Positions 52,278 through 60,068 of a stretch of DNA of 64,000 bases are shown piece by piece. A program made the position numbers and the translations under genes. The notes under the pieces were generated by a model. That model ran no database searches. It was not told the origin of the DNA and worked only from the letters and a program-made list of their open reading frames with translations. Numbering within the stretch: the stretch's first letter is position 1; every line of letters starts with the position of its first letter. The stretch comes from Actinomycetota bacterium (GTDB lineage Bacteria > Actinomycetota > Actinomycetes > Propionibacteriales > Nocardioidaceae). The stretch is taken from the NCBI GenBank assembly GCA_009701885.1, contig WLJH01000006.1, forward strand, positions 82,417 through 146,416, in the 5' to 3' direction.

Positions 52278-52493
52278 CTAGAGCCGCTCCATCTTGGCGA
52301 ACGGGCTGGGGATGCGCACCGAGGAGCTGCCGAAGTCGACGGTCACGCCGTGCGCGTCGACCGACACGACCCGGCCCAGGCCGTGGACGTCGTGGCAGAC
52401 CCGGTCGTCCACCGAGTAGCTCTCCACCGCCTGCTCGGGCTCCGGCTGGAAGGGGCTGTTGGCGAGCGGACGACGGTTCGGGCGGGCAGGCAT
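52278..52493 (-). CDS. Small CarD/KOW-like domain protein, 71 aa
   Basis: The C-terminal 45 residues (YSVDDRVCHDVHGLGRVVSV ... GVTVDFGSSSVRIPSPF) resemble the RNA-polymerase-interaction fold of CarD_N or a KOW barrel (GDRVxHxxxGxGxVV...VxFG). The first 20 residues are basic. Function unknown. The ATG lies six bases behind CATAAT (52505-52500), the most TATAAT-like -10 of the window. Confidence 0.7.
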   Translation of the reverse strand: MPARPNRRPLANSPFQPEPEQAVESYSVDDRVCHDVHGLGRVVSVDAHGVTVDFGSSSVRIPSPFAKMERL

Positions 52494-52499
52494 TCCTCG

Positions 52500-52505
52500 A
52501 TTATG
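52500..52505 (-). promoter_or_regulatory. -10 element CATAAT of the small CarD-like gene
   Basis: Minus-strand hexamer, six bases before the ATG; leaderless. Confidence 0.5.
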
Positions 52506-52582
52506 CGCCTCCCCCTCCTGGCCAGCACCACCGACGGCCACCTGCGCTCTCGCCCGAGGACGTGGGACGGCCGATCGGGCGG

Positions 52583-53827
52583 CTACCAGCGACCGGGGTC
52601 GAGCGTGGCGTCGCCCGGCGGGAGGGTGTTGTAGAGGCGCAGCGACCCGCGCGGGGCCTGACCGGGCTCGGGGTAGAACGACACGACGCTGATCGAGGCC
52701 GGTGAGAGCTCCATCCGGAAGACCGCCTCCAGCGGCGCACCCATCGCGTGCGCGACCAGGGTCTTGATCGGCGTCACGTGCGAGACGACGACGACCGTGC
52801 GCCCAGCGTGCTCGGCCAGCACCCGGTCCAGGCCCGCGAGCACCCGCTCCTCGACCTGCCGGAAGGACTCCCCACCGGGCGGGGGCACCTCGAGGGAGCC
52901 CAGCCAGGCGTCGAGCCCGGCCTGGTCCCGCTCGGCGACCTCGAGGAAGGTCAGCCCGTCCCAGGCCCCGAACTCCATCTCCGCGAAGCCCGGCTCCTCC
53001 GAGACCGGCAGGTCCAGCGCCGCGGCGACCACCTCGGCGGTCTCGCGGGTGCGGCGGACCGGGGAGGCCAGCACGGAGTCGACCTTGTCGCCGAGGGCGG
53101 CCAGCCACTGCGCCGCCGCGCGCGCCTGCGCGCGGCCCTCCTCGCTCAGCGGCGGGTTGTCGCCGCCCAGGCCGCCGGAGAAGCGCTTGGCCGCAGTGTG
53201 CTCGGTGACGCCGTGGCGCACGAGCACCAGGGTCGTCGGGGCGCCGGTGGGTGCTGACCAGCCGCGATGGCCCGCCTGGTCGCGCTCCTCCTCGGCGCGC
53301 ACCGCGCCCGGGGACTCGATCTCCTCGATCAACGAGTCCTCGTCGGGTCGCTCGGCGTGCGCGCCGCCGGCAGGTGCGGCCGGTGCCACCGGACCCGGGG
53401 CCACCTCGTCGCCGTCCAGCGCCCGGTTGGCCAGGGCGTCGGCAGCGGCGTTCTGCGCACGCGGCACCCAGGTGTAGGTCGTGCCCGGCGGCGCCACCTC
53501 GCGCGCCTCGGCGTGCAGGGGCTGGAGCCCGGCGTGCTTGACCCGCCAGGTGCCCTTCATCTGCTCCACGACCAGCTGGGAGTCCATCCGCGCCTCGACC
53601 TGGGCCCCCGGCGCGTGCTCGGCCGCCAGCCGCAGGCCGGCGATCAGCCCGGAGTACTCCGCGACGTTGTTGGTGGCCCGACCGATCGCCACCGCGGCGT
53701 GCGCGAGCACCTCGCCGGTGTCGGCGTCCCGCACGAGGGCGCCGTACGCCGCCGGGCCCGGGTTGCCCCGGGAGCCGCCGTCGGCCTCCACGACGACCCG
53801 CGAGGGGGCCGCAGGGGCGGTGCTCAC
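52583..53827 (-). CDS. Bifunctional RNase H / acid phosphatase
   Basis: 414 aa, same layout as mycobacterial Rv2228c. RNase H domain (about 10-145): acidic residues in VEADGGSRGNPGPAAYGAL, NNVAEYSGLIAGL and ARMDSQLVVEQM with the His-adjacent VPRAQNAAADALAN. A linker leads to the CobC-type histidine phosphatase (about 210-400): RHG in LVLVRHGVTEHTAAKRF and the second His in VVVVSHVTPIKTLV. It removes RNA from RNA-DNA hybrids and may dephosphorylate a cobamide precursor. GTG overlaps the stop of the zinc-ribbon gene (GTGA). Confidence 0.92.
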   Translation of the reverse strand: MSTAPAAPSRVVVEADGGSRGNPGPAAYGALVRDADTGEVLAHAAVAIGRATNNVAEYSGLIAGLRLAAEHAPGAQVEARMDSQLVVEQMKGTWRVKHAGLQPLHAEAREVAPPGTTYTWVPRAQNAAADALANRALDGDEVAPGPVAPAAPAGGAHAERPDEDSLIEEIESPGAVRAEEERDQAGHRGWSAPTGAPTTLVLVRHGVTEHTAAKRFSGGLGGDNPPLSEEGRAQARAAAQWLAALGDKVDSVLASPVRRTRETAEVVAAALDLPVSEEPGFAEMEFGAWDGLTFLEVAERDQAGLDAWLGSLEVPPPGGESFRQVEERVLAGLDRVLAEHAGRTVVVVSHVTPIKTLVAHAMGAPLEAVFRMELSPASISVVSFYPEPGQAPRGSLRLYNTLPPGDATLDPGRW

Positions 53828-54567
53828 AGACCGGACTCCGCGGTGCGGACGAGGATCCGCGAGCACTCCTCGCAGCGCACGACCTCGTCGGCCGCCTTCG
53901 CCTTGATCGAGGCCAGCTCGGCGGGGTCGATGCCCAGCTGGCAGCCGCTGCAGCGGCGCTGGGCGAGGCGGGCCGCGCCGATCCCGCCCTTGCTCTCGCG
54001 CAGCTTGTCGTAGAGCGCCAGCAGGTCGGCGGGCAGTCCCTCCAGGGCGGGGCCGCGCTGCGCGGCCACCTCCGCGAGCTCGGCGTCGATCTCGGCGAAC
54101 CGCTCGTCGCGGGCCGCGGCCAGCTCGGCCAGCCGCCCCTCGGCGGCAGCGACCTGGTCGTTGACCGCCGAGAGCATGCCCTGGGCGGCCTCGAGCCGCT
54201 CCATGACCTCGAGCTCCTCGTCCTCCAGCGTGGCGATGCGGCGCTCGAGGGACTCCAGCTCCCCGCTCATCCGCTCCAGGTCCTTGGGGTTGCTGATCAA
54301 CCCGGCGTCCATCCGCTCGCGGTCGCGCGTGCGGCGCGCCTTGACCACCTCGACGTCGGCGTCGACCTTCGCCTGCTCCGCGGTGAGGTCGTCGACGACG
54401 ATCTTGGCGTCACGGGCCTCGTCGACCAGGGTCGAGCGGGTGCGCTCGAGCTCGGCGATCTCGGCCAGCTCGGGCAGGGTGCGGCGGCGGTGCCGCAGCT
54501 GGTCGCCCCGGGAGTCGAGCTCCTGGAGGTCGAGCAGGCGCAGCTGGGCGGTGGGGTCGGCTTTCAG
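53824..54567 (-). CDS. C4 zinc-ribbon coiled-coil protein, CTG start
   Basis: 247 aa. A long coiled coil (about 20-175, LEDEELEVMERLEAAQ, AELAAARDERFAEIDAEL) precedes the zinc-ribbon C-terminus with two Cys pairs: RRCSGCQLGIDP and VVRCEECSRIL. Homologues start MKADPxAQLRLLDLQ; here the matching codon before KADPTAQLRLLDLQELD is CTG (54567-54565), with CAGGAG five bases upstream and no ATG, GTG or TTG nearby. So translation very likely begins at CTG. Coupled to the RNase H/phosphatase gene by GTGA, as in mycobacteria. Confidence 0.85.
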   Translation of the reverse strand: MKADPTAQLRLLDLQELDSRGDQLRHRRRTLPELAEIAELERTRSTLVDEARDAKIVVDDLTAEQAKVDADVEVVKARRTRDRERMDAGLISNPKDLERMSGELESLERRIATLEDEELEVMERLEAAQGMLSAVNDQVAAAEGRLAELAAARDERFAEIDAELAEVAAQRGPALEGLPADLLALYDKLRESKGGIGAARLAQRRCSGCQLGIDPAELASIKAKAADEVVRCEECSRILVRTAESGL

Positions 54568-54605
54568 CGGGACTCCTGGGTCGGGGCCGGTCGGGCCGGG
54601 AGGCG

Positions 54606-55751
54606 TCAGATGCGGTCGGTCCACGGGTCGGTGCACAGCGTGCTGACCCGGACCTCCACCGTATCGCCAGCACGGTCCTGGAGCGCAGCCGCGAGGCGAT
54701 CGCGCAGCACCGGCAGCCAGGTCCACTCCGCGGCCCAGTGGGAGACGTCGACGAGGGCGGGACCGTCGTGCTCGAGGAACTCCGAGGCCGGGTGGTGGCG
54801 CAGGTCGCTGGTGACGTAGACGTCGGCGTCGCTCCCCCGCAGCCGGTCGAGGAGGAAGTCCCCCGCACCCCCGCAGAGCGCCACCCGTCGTACGGGTCGC
54901 TCGGGGTCGCCGGCGATCCGCACCCCGTGCGCGGTGGCCGGCAGCGACGCGGCCACCTGCTCGGCGAAGGCCCGCAGCGTCGTCGGCCCGACCTCGCCGA
55001 CCCGGCCGGTCCCGGTGGGCTGCTGGCCGGGGTCGGCGAGCTCCACGACGTCGTACGCCGGCTCCTCGTAGGGGTGCACCGCCAGCAGCGCGGCCACCAC
55101 GCCCGACCGCAGCCGCCGCGGCAGCACGACCTCGATCCGCTCCTCCTCGACCAGCTCGACCTCACCGACCGAGCCGATGGCGGGATCAGCGCCGGGGAGC
55201 GGGCGGAACCGGCCCCGGCCGGTGACCGAGAACGAGGCCTGGTCGTAGTCCCCGATCTCGCCGGCACCGGCCGCGGCCAGCGCGTCGCGCACCCGGTCGG
55301 CGTCGGCGACGGGGACCATCACGCCGAGCTTGTCCAGGGCGGGGGCCGGGGCGGGCAGGAGCGGGCGGACCTCCCGCAGACCCAGCGCCAGGGCCATCGC
55401 CTCCGAGACCCCGCCCAGCGCCTGGTCGGCGTTGGTGTGGGCAGCGAGCAGGGCGCAGCCGGCGCCGGCCAGGGTCAGCGAGGTGCGGCCCTTCGGGGTC
55501 TGGCTGGTGAAGCCGTGCACGCCCTTGAGGTAGAGCGGGTGATGGGTCACCAGGAGGTCGGCGCCCCACGCGGCGGCCTCGCGCGCCACGGCCGGCGCCG
55601 GGTCCACGGCCAGCAGGATCCGGCGCACGGGCTGGTCGAGGTCGCCGTGGACGAGCCCGACCCGGTCCCAGGAGTCGGCGGTCGAGGGCGGGTACCACCC
55701 GTGGACCAGGTCGACCAGGGAGCCCAGGGACGGAGGTGCGGTCGCTGACAT
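54606..55751 (-). CDS. Nif3-like dinuclear metal center protein
   Basis: 381 aa. The GTP-cyclohydrolase-I-type-2 / YbgI-Nif3 fold: SWDRVGLVHGD, LVTHHPLYLKGV with the metal-binding His pair near residue 69, AAHTNADQALGGV and C-terminal VTSDLRHHPASEFLEHDGPALVDVSHWAAE with the second His cluster. The middle insertion (about 130-250) is the PII-like Nif3 insert. Function uncertain. The ATG lies seven bases behind TAGCCT. Start of an operon with the zinc-ribbon and RNase H genes. Confidence 0.88.
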   Translation of the reverse strand: MSATAPPSLGSLVDLVHGWYPPSTADSWDRVGLVHGDLDQPVRRILLAVDPAPAVAREAAAWGADLLVTHHPLYLKGVHGFTSQTPKGRTSLTLAGAGCALLAAHTNADQALGGVSEAMALALGLREVRPLLPAPAPALDKLGVMVPVADADRVRDALAAAGAGEIGDYDQASFSVTGRGRFRPLPGADPAIGSVGEVELVEEERIEVVLPRRLRSGVVAALLAVHPYEEPAYDVVELADPGQQPTGTGRVGEVGPTTLRAFAEQVAASLPATAHGVRIAGDPERPVRRVALCGGAGDFLLDRLRGSDADVYVTSDLRHHPASEFLEHDGPALVDVSHWAAEWTWLPVLRDRLAAALQDRAGDTVEVRVSTLCTDPWTDRI

Positions 55752-55758
55752 GGCGGTG

Positions 55759-55764
55759 AGGCTA
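55759..55764 (-). promoter_or_regulatory. -10 element TAGCCT of the Nif3-like gene
   Basis: Minus-strand hexamer, seven bases before the ATG; only six bases from the mhuD -10 on the other strand. Confidence 0.5.
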
Positions 55765-55770
55765 GCCGCC

Positions 55771-55776
55771 TACGCT
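55771..55776 (+). promoter_or_regulatory. -10 element TACGCT of mhuD
   Basis: Plus-strand TACGCT, six bases before the ATG at 55783; leaderless. Confidence 0.5.
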
Positions 55777-55782
55777 CGGGGC

Positions 55783-56139
55783 ATGGCCTCCGAGAACCCC
55801 GCCGCCACCTCTGCCGACACCGACGCCCCCGCGGCGGGCGTCGTCAAGATCAACGCCATCTCCGTCCCGCCGCAGGCGCGCGAGGAGCTGGAGCGCCGCT
55901 TCGCCGCCCGCGCGCACACCGTCGACGGCGCCGACGGCTTCCTGGGCTTCCAGCTGCTGCGGCCGGTCGCCGGGGACGACCGCTACTTCGTGGTCACCCG
56001 GTGGCGCGACGACGCCGCCTTCGAGGCCTGGCGCGACGGCGACGCCCGGGCCGCCCACGCCGGCGAGGGCAACCGGCCGGTCGCCAGCGGCGCGGACCTG
56101 CTGGAGTTCGAGGTCGTGCTGGACGTCCGCCCCTCCTGA
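55783..56139 (+). CDS. mhuD: MhuD-type heme oxygenase
   Basis: 118 aa. Antibiotic-biosynthesis-monooxygenase fold. The core VVKINAISVPPQAREELERR, GFLGFQLLRPVAGDDRYFVV and LLEFEVVLDV matches M. tuberculosis MhuD closely. The heme-cleavage residues are conserved with the same spacing: Asn24, Trp83 and His92, corresponding to Asn7, Trp66 and His75. A 17-residue Ala/Thr-rich extension precedes the core. MhuD opens heme to release iron without carbon monoxide. Leaderless start; divergent from the Nif3-like gene by 31 bp. Confidence 0.9.
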   Translation: MASENPAATSADTDAPAAGVVKINAISVPPQAREELERRFAARAHTVDGADGFLGFQLLRPVAGDDRYFVVTRWRDDAAFEAWRDGDARAAHAGEGNRPVASGADLLEFEVVLDVRPS

Positions 56140-56145
56140 GCGGGC

Positions 56146-57222
56146 TCAGCCCCCGGTGCAGGGCAGGCTGAACCGGAAGAGCGCACCCCCGCCGGGGGCC
56201 GCCTCGGCCGTGATCTCGCCGCCGTGCTCCTGCACGACGCGGCGGCACATCGCCAGGCCGAGACCGTGCTCACCGTCCTCCTCGGTGCTCACCCCCCGCT
56301 CGAAGACCGCCTCGCGGCTCTCCTCCGGGATGCCGGGGCCGTCGTCGGCGACCGTGATCTCGCAGCGCTCCCCCAGGGGTCGGGCCGCGACGGTGACGGT
56401 GACGGGGCCGGCGCGACCGCGGTGCTTGGCGGCGTTGGAGACGAGGTTGAGCAGCAGCTGACGCACCGACTGGAGCGAGACGTGCACGGTCGGCAACGGC
56501 CGCTCCACCTGCACCCGCACCGCACCCTCGTCGACGAGGGAGGCCACCCACCCCACGACGTCCTCGAGCTCGACGTCGACCCGGATGGCCTCGCTGCGCT
56601 GCACCGCCTCGTGCAGCAGGCCCTCCACGATGTCCTCCATGCCCTGCGCGGCACGCAGGACCCGCTCGAGCTGGCGTCGGGTGCCCTCGGGGAGATCAGG
56701 GTCGGCCAGCACGAGGCCGACGTAGCCGGAGATCGTCGTGATCGGGTTGCGCAGGTCGTGGGCGAAGGTCTCCCCCAGCACCAGCAGGTCGGCGTTGGAG
56801 CGCTCGAGCTGCGCGACCGTCTGGCCCCAGACCCGCCGCAGCTGCTCCTCCACGGCGATCCGCCGGGCGATCTCGGTGTTGGTGCGCTGCAGGGCGGTGG
56901 TGAGCTCGGAGAACCGGTCGCCCACGAGCCGCACCACCAGGACCACGTCCCGCTCCCGCGCGGAGCGGCGCCGGCCGGTGATCGACATCTCCTGCGCCCC
57001 CTCGGCCGTGCGCAGGCGCAGCCGTCCCGGCACCGGGCTGGTCGAGCGCCGGAAGCCGGCCATGAGCGCGTCGAGCACGTCCCCGGGGGTCTGCACGACC
57101 TCGAGGAGGGACCGACCCCGGCAGTCGCCGAGCAGCCGCACCGCGGCCTCGTCCGCCTCGACGACCAGCCCGTCGGGTGCGACCACCAGCTCGGCCTCCT
57201 GGGGCACCGCGAAGGGCGTCAT
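56146..57222 (-). CDS. Soluble PAS-type sensor histidine kinase
   Basis: 358 aa, no membrane segments. N-terminal PAS-like fold (VVAPDGLVVEADEAAVRLLG, 10-105), a coiled-coil linker, then HisKA with His155 in ETFAHDLRNPITTISGY and a HATPase_c domain with NLVSNAAKH, VADDGPGIP and EHGLGLAMCRRVV. The partner response regulator is not next to it. The ATG overlaps the stop of the methanogen-output-domain gene (ATGA), so both form a two-gene signalling unit. Confidence 0.88.
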   Translation of the reverse strand: MTPFAVPQEAELVVAPDGLVVEADEAAVRLLGDCRGRSLLEVVQTPGDVLDALMAGFRRSTSPVPGRLRLRTAEGAQEMSITGRRRSARERDVVLVVRLVGDRFSELTTALQRTNTEIARRIAVEEQLRRVWGQTVAQLERSNADLLVLGETFAHDLRNPITTISGYVGLVLADPDLPEGTRRQLERVLRAAQGMEDIVEGLLHEAVQRSEAIRVDVELEDVVGWVASLVDEGAVRVQVERPLPTVHVSLQSVRQLLLNLVSNAAKHRGRAGPVTVTVAARPLGERCEITVADDGPGIPEESREAVFERGVSTEEDGEHGLGLAMCRRVVQEHGGEITAEAAPGGGALFRFSLPCTGG

Positions 57223-57797
57223 TCCCCGAAGTACTCCCTGCCCGGGGCGTGCTCACCCGATCCCGGCTCCAGGTGGACGACCACCCGGCAGCGTCCGTCG
57301 CCCCGCGCGATCGTCTCGGCGAGCTCGACCTTGGCGTACCCCAGGTTCTCCGCGGCGATCAGCCCGAAGACGTTGGAGGTCATCATGCACATCGACTCCC
57401 TGCCCAGGACCTTCTCCTCGAACGGGCAGCGGCTGTTGGTGTACTCCAGCTGCTCCTCGCCGGACTCCTGCAGCACGAAGTCGCCGTGGATGCGGGCCTT
57501 GAGGTCCACGTGGACGGCGGCCACCTGCTCGCGGTCGAGCCGTGCGACGCCCAGGGCCTCGCGGTAGGACTCGTCCAGCCAGGCACCCATCCGCCGCCCG
57601 ACGACCGAGATGTAGCCGGCGGCGTCCTCGAGCCCGACGGTCTCCTCCAGGGTGCCGGCGAGCTCGCGCACGAGGGTGCGCAGGAAGAGGTCACGCTCCA
57701 GCCCGGTGTCGGGCACGACAGGGACCGCGACCTCCGCGACCTCGCTCACCGGGCTCGTCGCGCCGTCCTGAGTGCCCTGCGTCGTAGCGTCCACCAC
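57219..57797 (-). CDS. Methanogen-output-domain (V4R-like) sensor protein
   Basis: 192 aa. The C-terminal 130 residues (LEDAAGYISVVGRRMGAWLD ... EYTNSRCPFEEKVLGRESMC ... NVFGLIAAENLGYAKVELAE) match the methanogen output domain 1 group, a V4R-related fold with conserved Cys residues. It may be the ligand- or metal-binding partner of the kinase encoded next. The start is uncertain: TACAGT (57845-57840) sits inside the longest frame, so a GTG downstream, at 57797 with GGAAGG five bases upstream, was chosen (57803 is the alternative). Confidence 0.75.
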   Translation of the reverse strand: MVDATTQGTQDGATSPVSEVAEVAVPVVPDTGLERDLFLRTLVRELAGTLEETVGLEDAAGYISVVGRRMGAWLDESYREALGVARLDREQVAAVHVDLKARIHGDFVLQESGEEQLEYTNSRCPFEEKVLGRESMCMMTSNVFGLIAAENLGYAKVELAETIARGDGRCRVVVHLEPGSGEHAPGREYFGE

Positions 57798-57899
57798 GGT
57801 GACCTTCCCCCCGGACGCCGCAGCGTCTACCCGCTGCCCACTGTAGGGCGGAGCGGGCACCCCCGGGCGGGATCGGTCTAGCTCACCGTGGTCGACCCC

Positions 57900-59471
57900 T
57901 CAGTTGACCTGGCGCTCGCGGCCCTCCCAGTAGGGAGCACGCAGCTTGAACTTCTGCAGCTTGCCGGTCGCCGTGCGCGCCAGCTCGTCGCGGAACTCCA
58001 CCGAGGTCGGGGCCTTGTAGCCGGCGGCCTTCTCCTTGCACCAGGCGATCAGCTCGGCCTCGGTGACCTCCGCGCCTTGCGCGAGCACGACCAGCGCCTT
58101 GATCGTCTCGCCCCACTTCTCGCTGGGCACGCCGATGACGGCGACCTCGGCCACCGCGGGGTGCGAGAAGAGGACGTCCTCGACCTCGATCGAGGAGACG
58201 TTCTCCCCGCCGGTGATGATCACGTCCTTCTTGCGGTCCTTGATCGTGAGGTAGCCGTCCTCGCCGATCTCGCCGCCGTCGCCGGTGTGGAACCACCCGC
58301 CGGCCAGCGCCCGGGCCGACTCCTCCGGCTGCTCCCAGTAGCCCTCGAGCACCACGTTGGAGCGGGCCAGCACCTCGCCACCGCCCTCGCCGTGCTCGTC
58401 GGGCTCGCTGAGGGAGAGACGTACGCCGAGCGCCGGTGCTCCCGCCCGGGTCAGCAGCCCGGCCCGCTCCTCGGCGGGCAGGTCGTCCCACTCCGCCCGG
58501 GTGCGGTTGAAGGTCAGCAGCGGGGAGGTCTCGGTGAGGCCGTAGATCTGGATGAACTCCCAGCCGAGCTCCTCCTCCACCCGCACCACGGTCCTCGTCG
58601 GCGGCGGCGCGCCGGCCATGATGATCCGCACCCGGTCACGACCGGGGATCGGGCCCTCCCAGTCCTGCGCAGCCTCCAGCACCGCGGCGGCCACCGCCGG
58701 CGCCGCGCACATGACGGTCACGCCGTGGTCGCGCACCCGGCGCAGGATCTCCGCGCCGTCGATCTTGCGGAGCACGACGTGCTGGGCGCCCAGCCCGGTC
58801 ATCGCGTAGGGCATGCCCCAGCCGTTGGCGTGGAACATCGGCAGCGTGTGGAGGTAGACGTCGCGATCGCTGACCTGCGCGTGCATCGCGAACGTCACCG
58901 CGTTGACCCAGATGTTGCGGTGGGTGATCTGCACGCCCTTGGGCCGCGCGGTCGTGCCGGAGGTGTAGTTGATGCAAGCCGTCGCGGACTCGTCGGGCTC
59001 CCACGGCTGCGGCACCGCGCCCTCGGGGGCGTAGAGGTGCTCGTCGTCGCCGAGCACGAAGCGGTGCTCGGCCGTGACGTCGGCCAGCGCCTCGTCGAGC
59101 TCGGGGTCGACCAGCAGCACCCGGGCCCCGGAGTGCTCCACGATGTAGCGCACCTCGTCGGGACGCAGCCGGAAGTTCACCGGCACCAGCACCCGGCCCC
59201 AGCCCGAGACCCCGAAGAAGGAGGTCAGCAGCCGCGCGGAGTTGTGGCTCACCACCGCGACCCGCTCGCCCACGCCGATCCCGAGCTCGTCGAGGCGCGC
59301 CGCCTGGCGCGCGGCCAGGCCGGCCAGCTCGGCGTACGTCAGGGTGCCTCCCCCGGATGCTCCCGACAGCGGCGCCGCCGGCTGGTCGGGCTCGTCCAGC
59401 ACGCCGGTCCGCTGGCCGTAGACCGTCGTGGCCCGGTCCAGGAAGTCGGAGACGCTGAAGGGCACGAACAT
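57900..59471 (-). CDS. Acyl-CoA synthetase (AMP-forming)
   Basis: 523 aa, medium/long-chain ligase type. Motifs: INYTSGTTARPKGVQITHRN (phosphate-binding loop, near residue 180), LPMFHANGWGMPY, IYGLTETSPLL near 330, GWFHTGDGGEIGEDGYLTIKDR and KKDVIITGGENVSS with a terminal GKLQKFKLR carrying the catalytic Lys. Activates a fatty or aryl acid as CoA ester. GGAGGA precedes the ATG; -10 TAGGGT (59528-59523) gives a leader of about 45 nt. Confidence 0.9.
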   Translation of the reverse strand: MFVPFSVSDFLDRATTVYGQRTGVLDEPDQPAAPLSGASGGGTLTYAELAGLAARQAARLDELGIGVGERVAVVSHNSARLLTSFFGVSGWGRVLVPVNFRLRPDEVRYIVEHSGARVLLVDPELDEALADVTAEHRFVLGDDEHLYAPEGAVPQPWEPDESATACINYTSGTTARPKGVQITHRNIWVNAVTFAMHAQVSDRDVYLHTLPMFHANGWGMPYAMTGLGAQHVVLRKIDGAEILRRVRDHGVTVMCAAPAVAAAVLEAAQDWEGPIPGRDRVRIIMAGAPPPTRTVVRVEEELGWEFIQIYGLTETSPLLTFNRTRAEWDDLPAEERAGLLTRAGAPALGVRLSLSEPDEHGEGGGEVLARSNVVLEGYWEQPEESARALAGGWFHTGDGGEIGEDGYLTIKDRKKDVIITGGENVSSIEVEDVLFSHPAVAEVAVIGVPSEKWGETIKALVVLAQGAEVTEAELIAWCKEKAAGYKAPTSVEFRDELARTATGKLQKFKLRAPYWEGRERQVN

Positions 59472-59646
59472 GGGGGTTCCTCCTGGATCGCCGGGATCGT
59501 CAGCGGGGGCGTGACGCACGCCACCCTAGGGTCCCGGGGTTGGTGCGCGGCTGCTGCTCGCACGGTCCGGCGCCGAGCGGGCCGGCGACTGCGACGAGCG
59601 GTCCCGGGCGGCCGCCCCGTGCCCGCCGCACACGCGCCGTCCCGCC
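59472..59646. other. Divergent regulatory space
   Basis: Contains the -10 TAGGGT of the ligase gene near its left end. The central part shows no gene or clear dyad until the composite element at 59648. Confidence 0.4.
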
Positions 59647-59647
59647 G

Positions 59648-59675
59648 GATGAGAGTCTTCTCATCCACGCCTCAC
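59648..59675 (+). promoter_or_regulatory. Composite operator, copy 1
   Basis: Reads GATGAGA-GTCT-TCTCATC-CACGC-CTCAC. A perfect 7-bp inverted repeat (8 bp with one more base on each side) is followed at 11-bp period by a third CTCAC half-site. It ends 33 bp before the ATG of the acidic protein gene and is present again, with identical layout, upstream of the second acidic protein gene. Confidence 0.65.
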
Positions 59676-59708
59676 CTCGCTCCCACGGTGGTGCAGGATC
59701 GTGGCGTC

Positions 59709-60068
59709 ATGACCGGGTTCTCGAAGGTGCTGCTGGGGCTGGCGCTCGGCCTCCCCATGGGGGCGTACGCCGTCGGCAGCATGGTCTCCTCCGCCGCCGA
59801 CGACCCCGGGCAGCGGGCGCCGATCATCCTCGAGGACGCCCCGACGCCGGCCCAGGACACCGTGCCCGGCCCCACCCTGCGCCCCTCTCCCGAGCCGACC
59901 CGCGGCGGGGACGACGACGGGGACGACGGCGACGACGGCCCGGGTGACGACGAGGTCCGCACCCGCCCCGAGGTGGTCGTGCCCTCCTACGCCGACCGTG
60001 ACGACGACGACGATGACGACGACCGGGGCGAGCGGGACGACACCACCGACGACGGGGACGACGACTGA
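59709..60068 (+). CDS. Acidic, low-complexity secreted or membrane-anchored protein
   Basis: 119 aa. MTGFSKVLLGLALGLPMGAY begins a signal sequence or membrane anchor (to about residue 30). The rest is Pro/Asp-rich and disordered: PTPAQDTVPGPTLRPSPEPT, then GGDDDGDDGDDGPGDDE and a C-terminal Asp cluster. The extracellular chain would carry about 40 acidic residues, fitting divalent-cation binding or a role as a sensed envelope component. First gene of the operon with the histidine kinase and regulator; the next gene starts at CTG overlapping its stop codon. Confidence 0.75.
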   Translation: MTGFSKVLLGLALGLPMGAYAVGSMVSSAADDPGQRAPIILEDAPTPAQDTVPGPTLRPSPEPTRGGDDDGDDGDDGPGDDEVRTRPEVVVPSYADRDDDDDDDDRGERDDTTDDGDDD

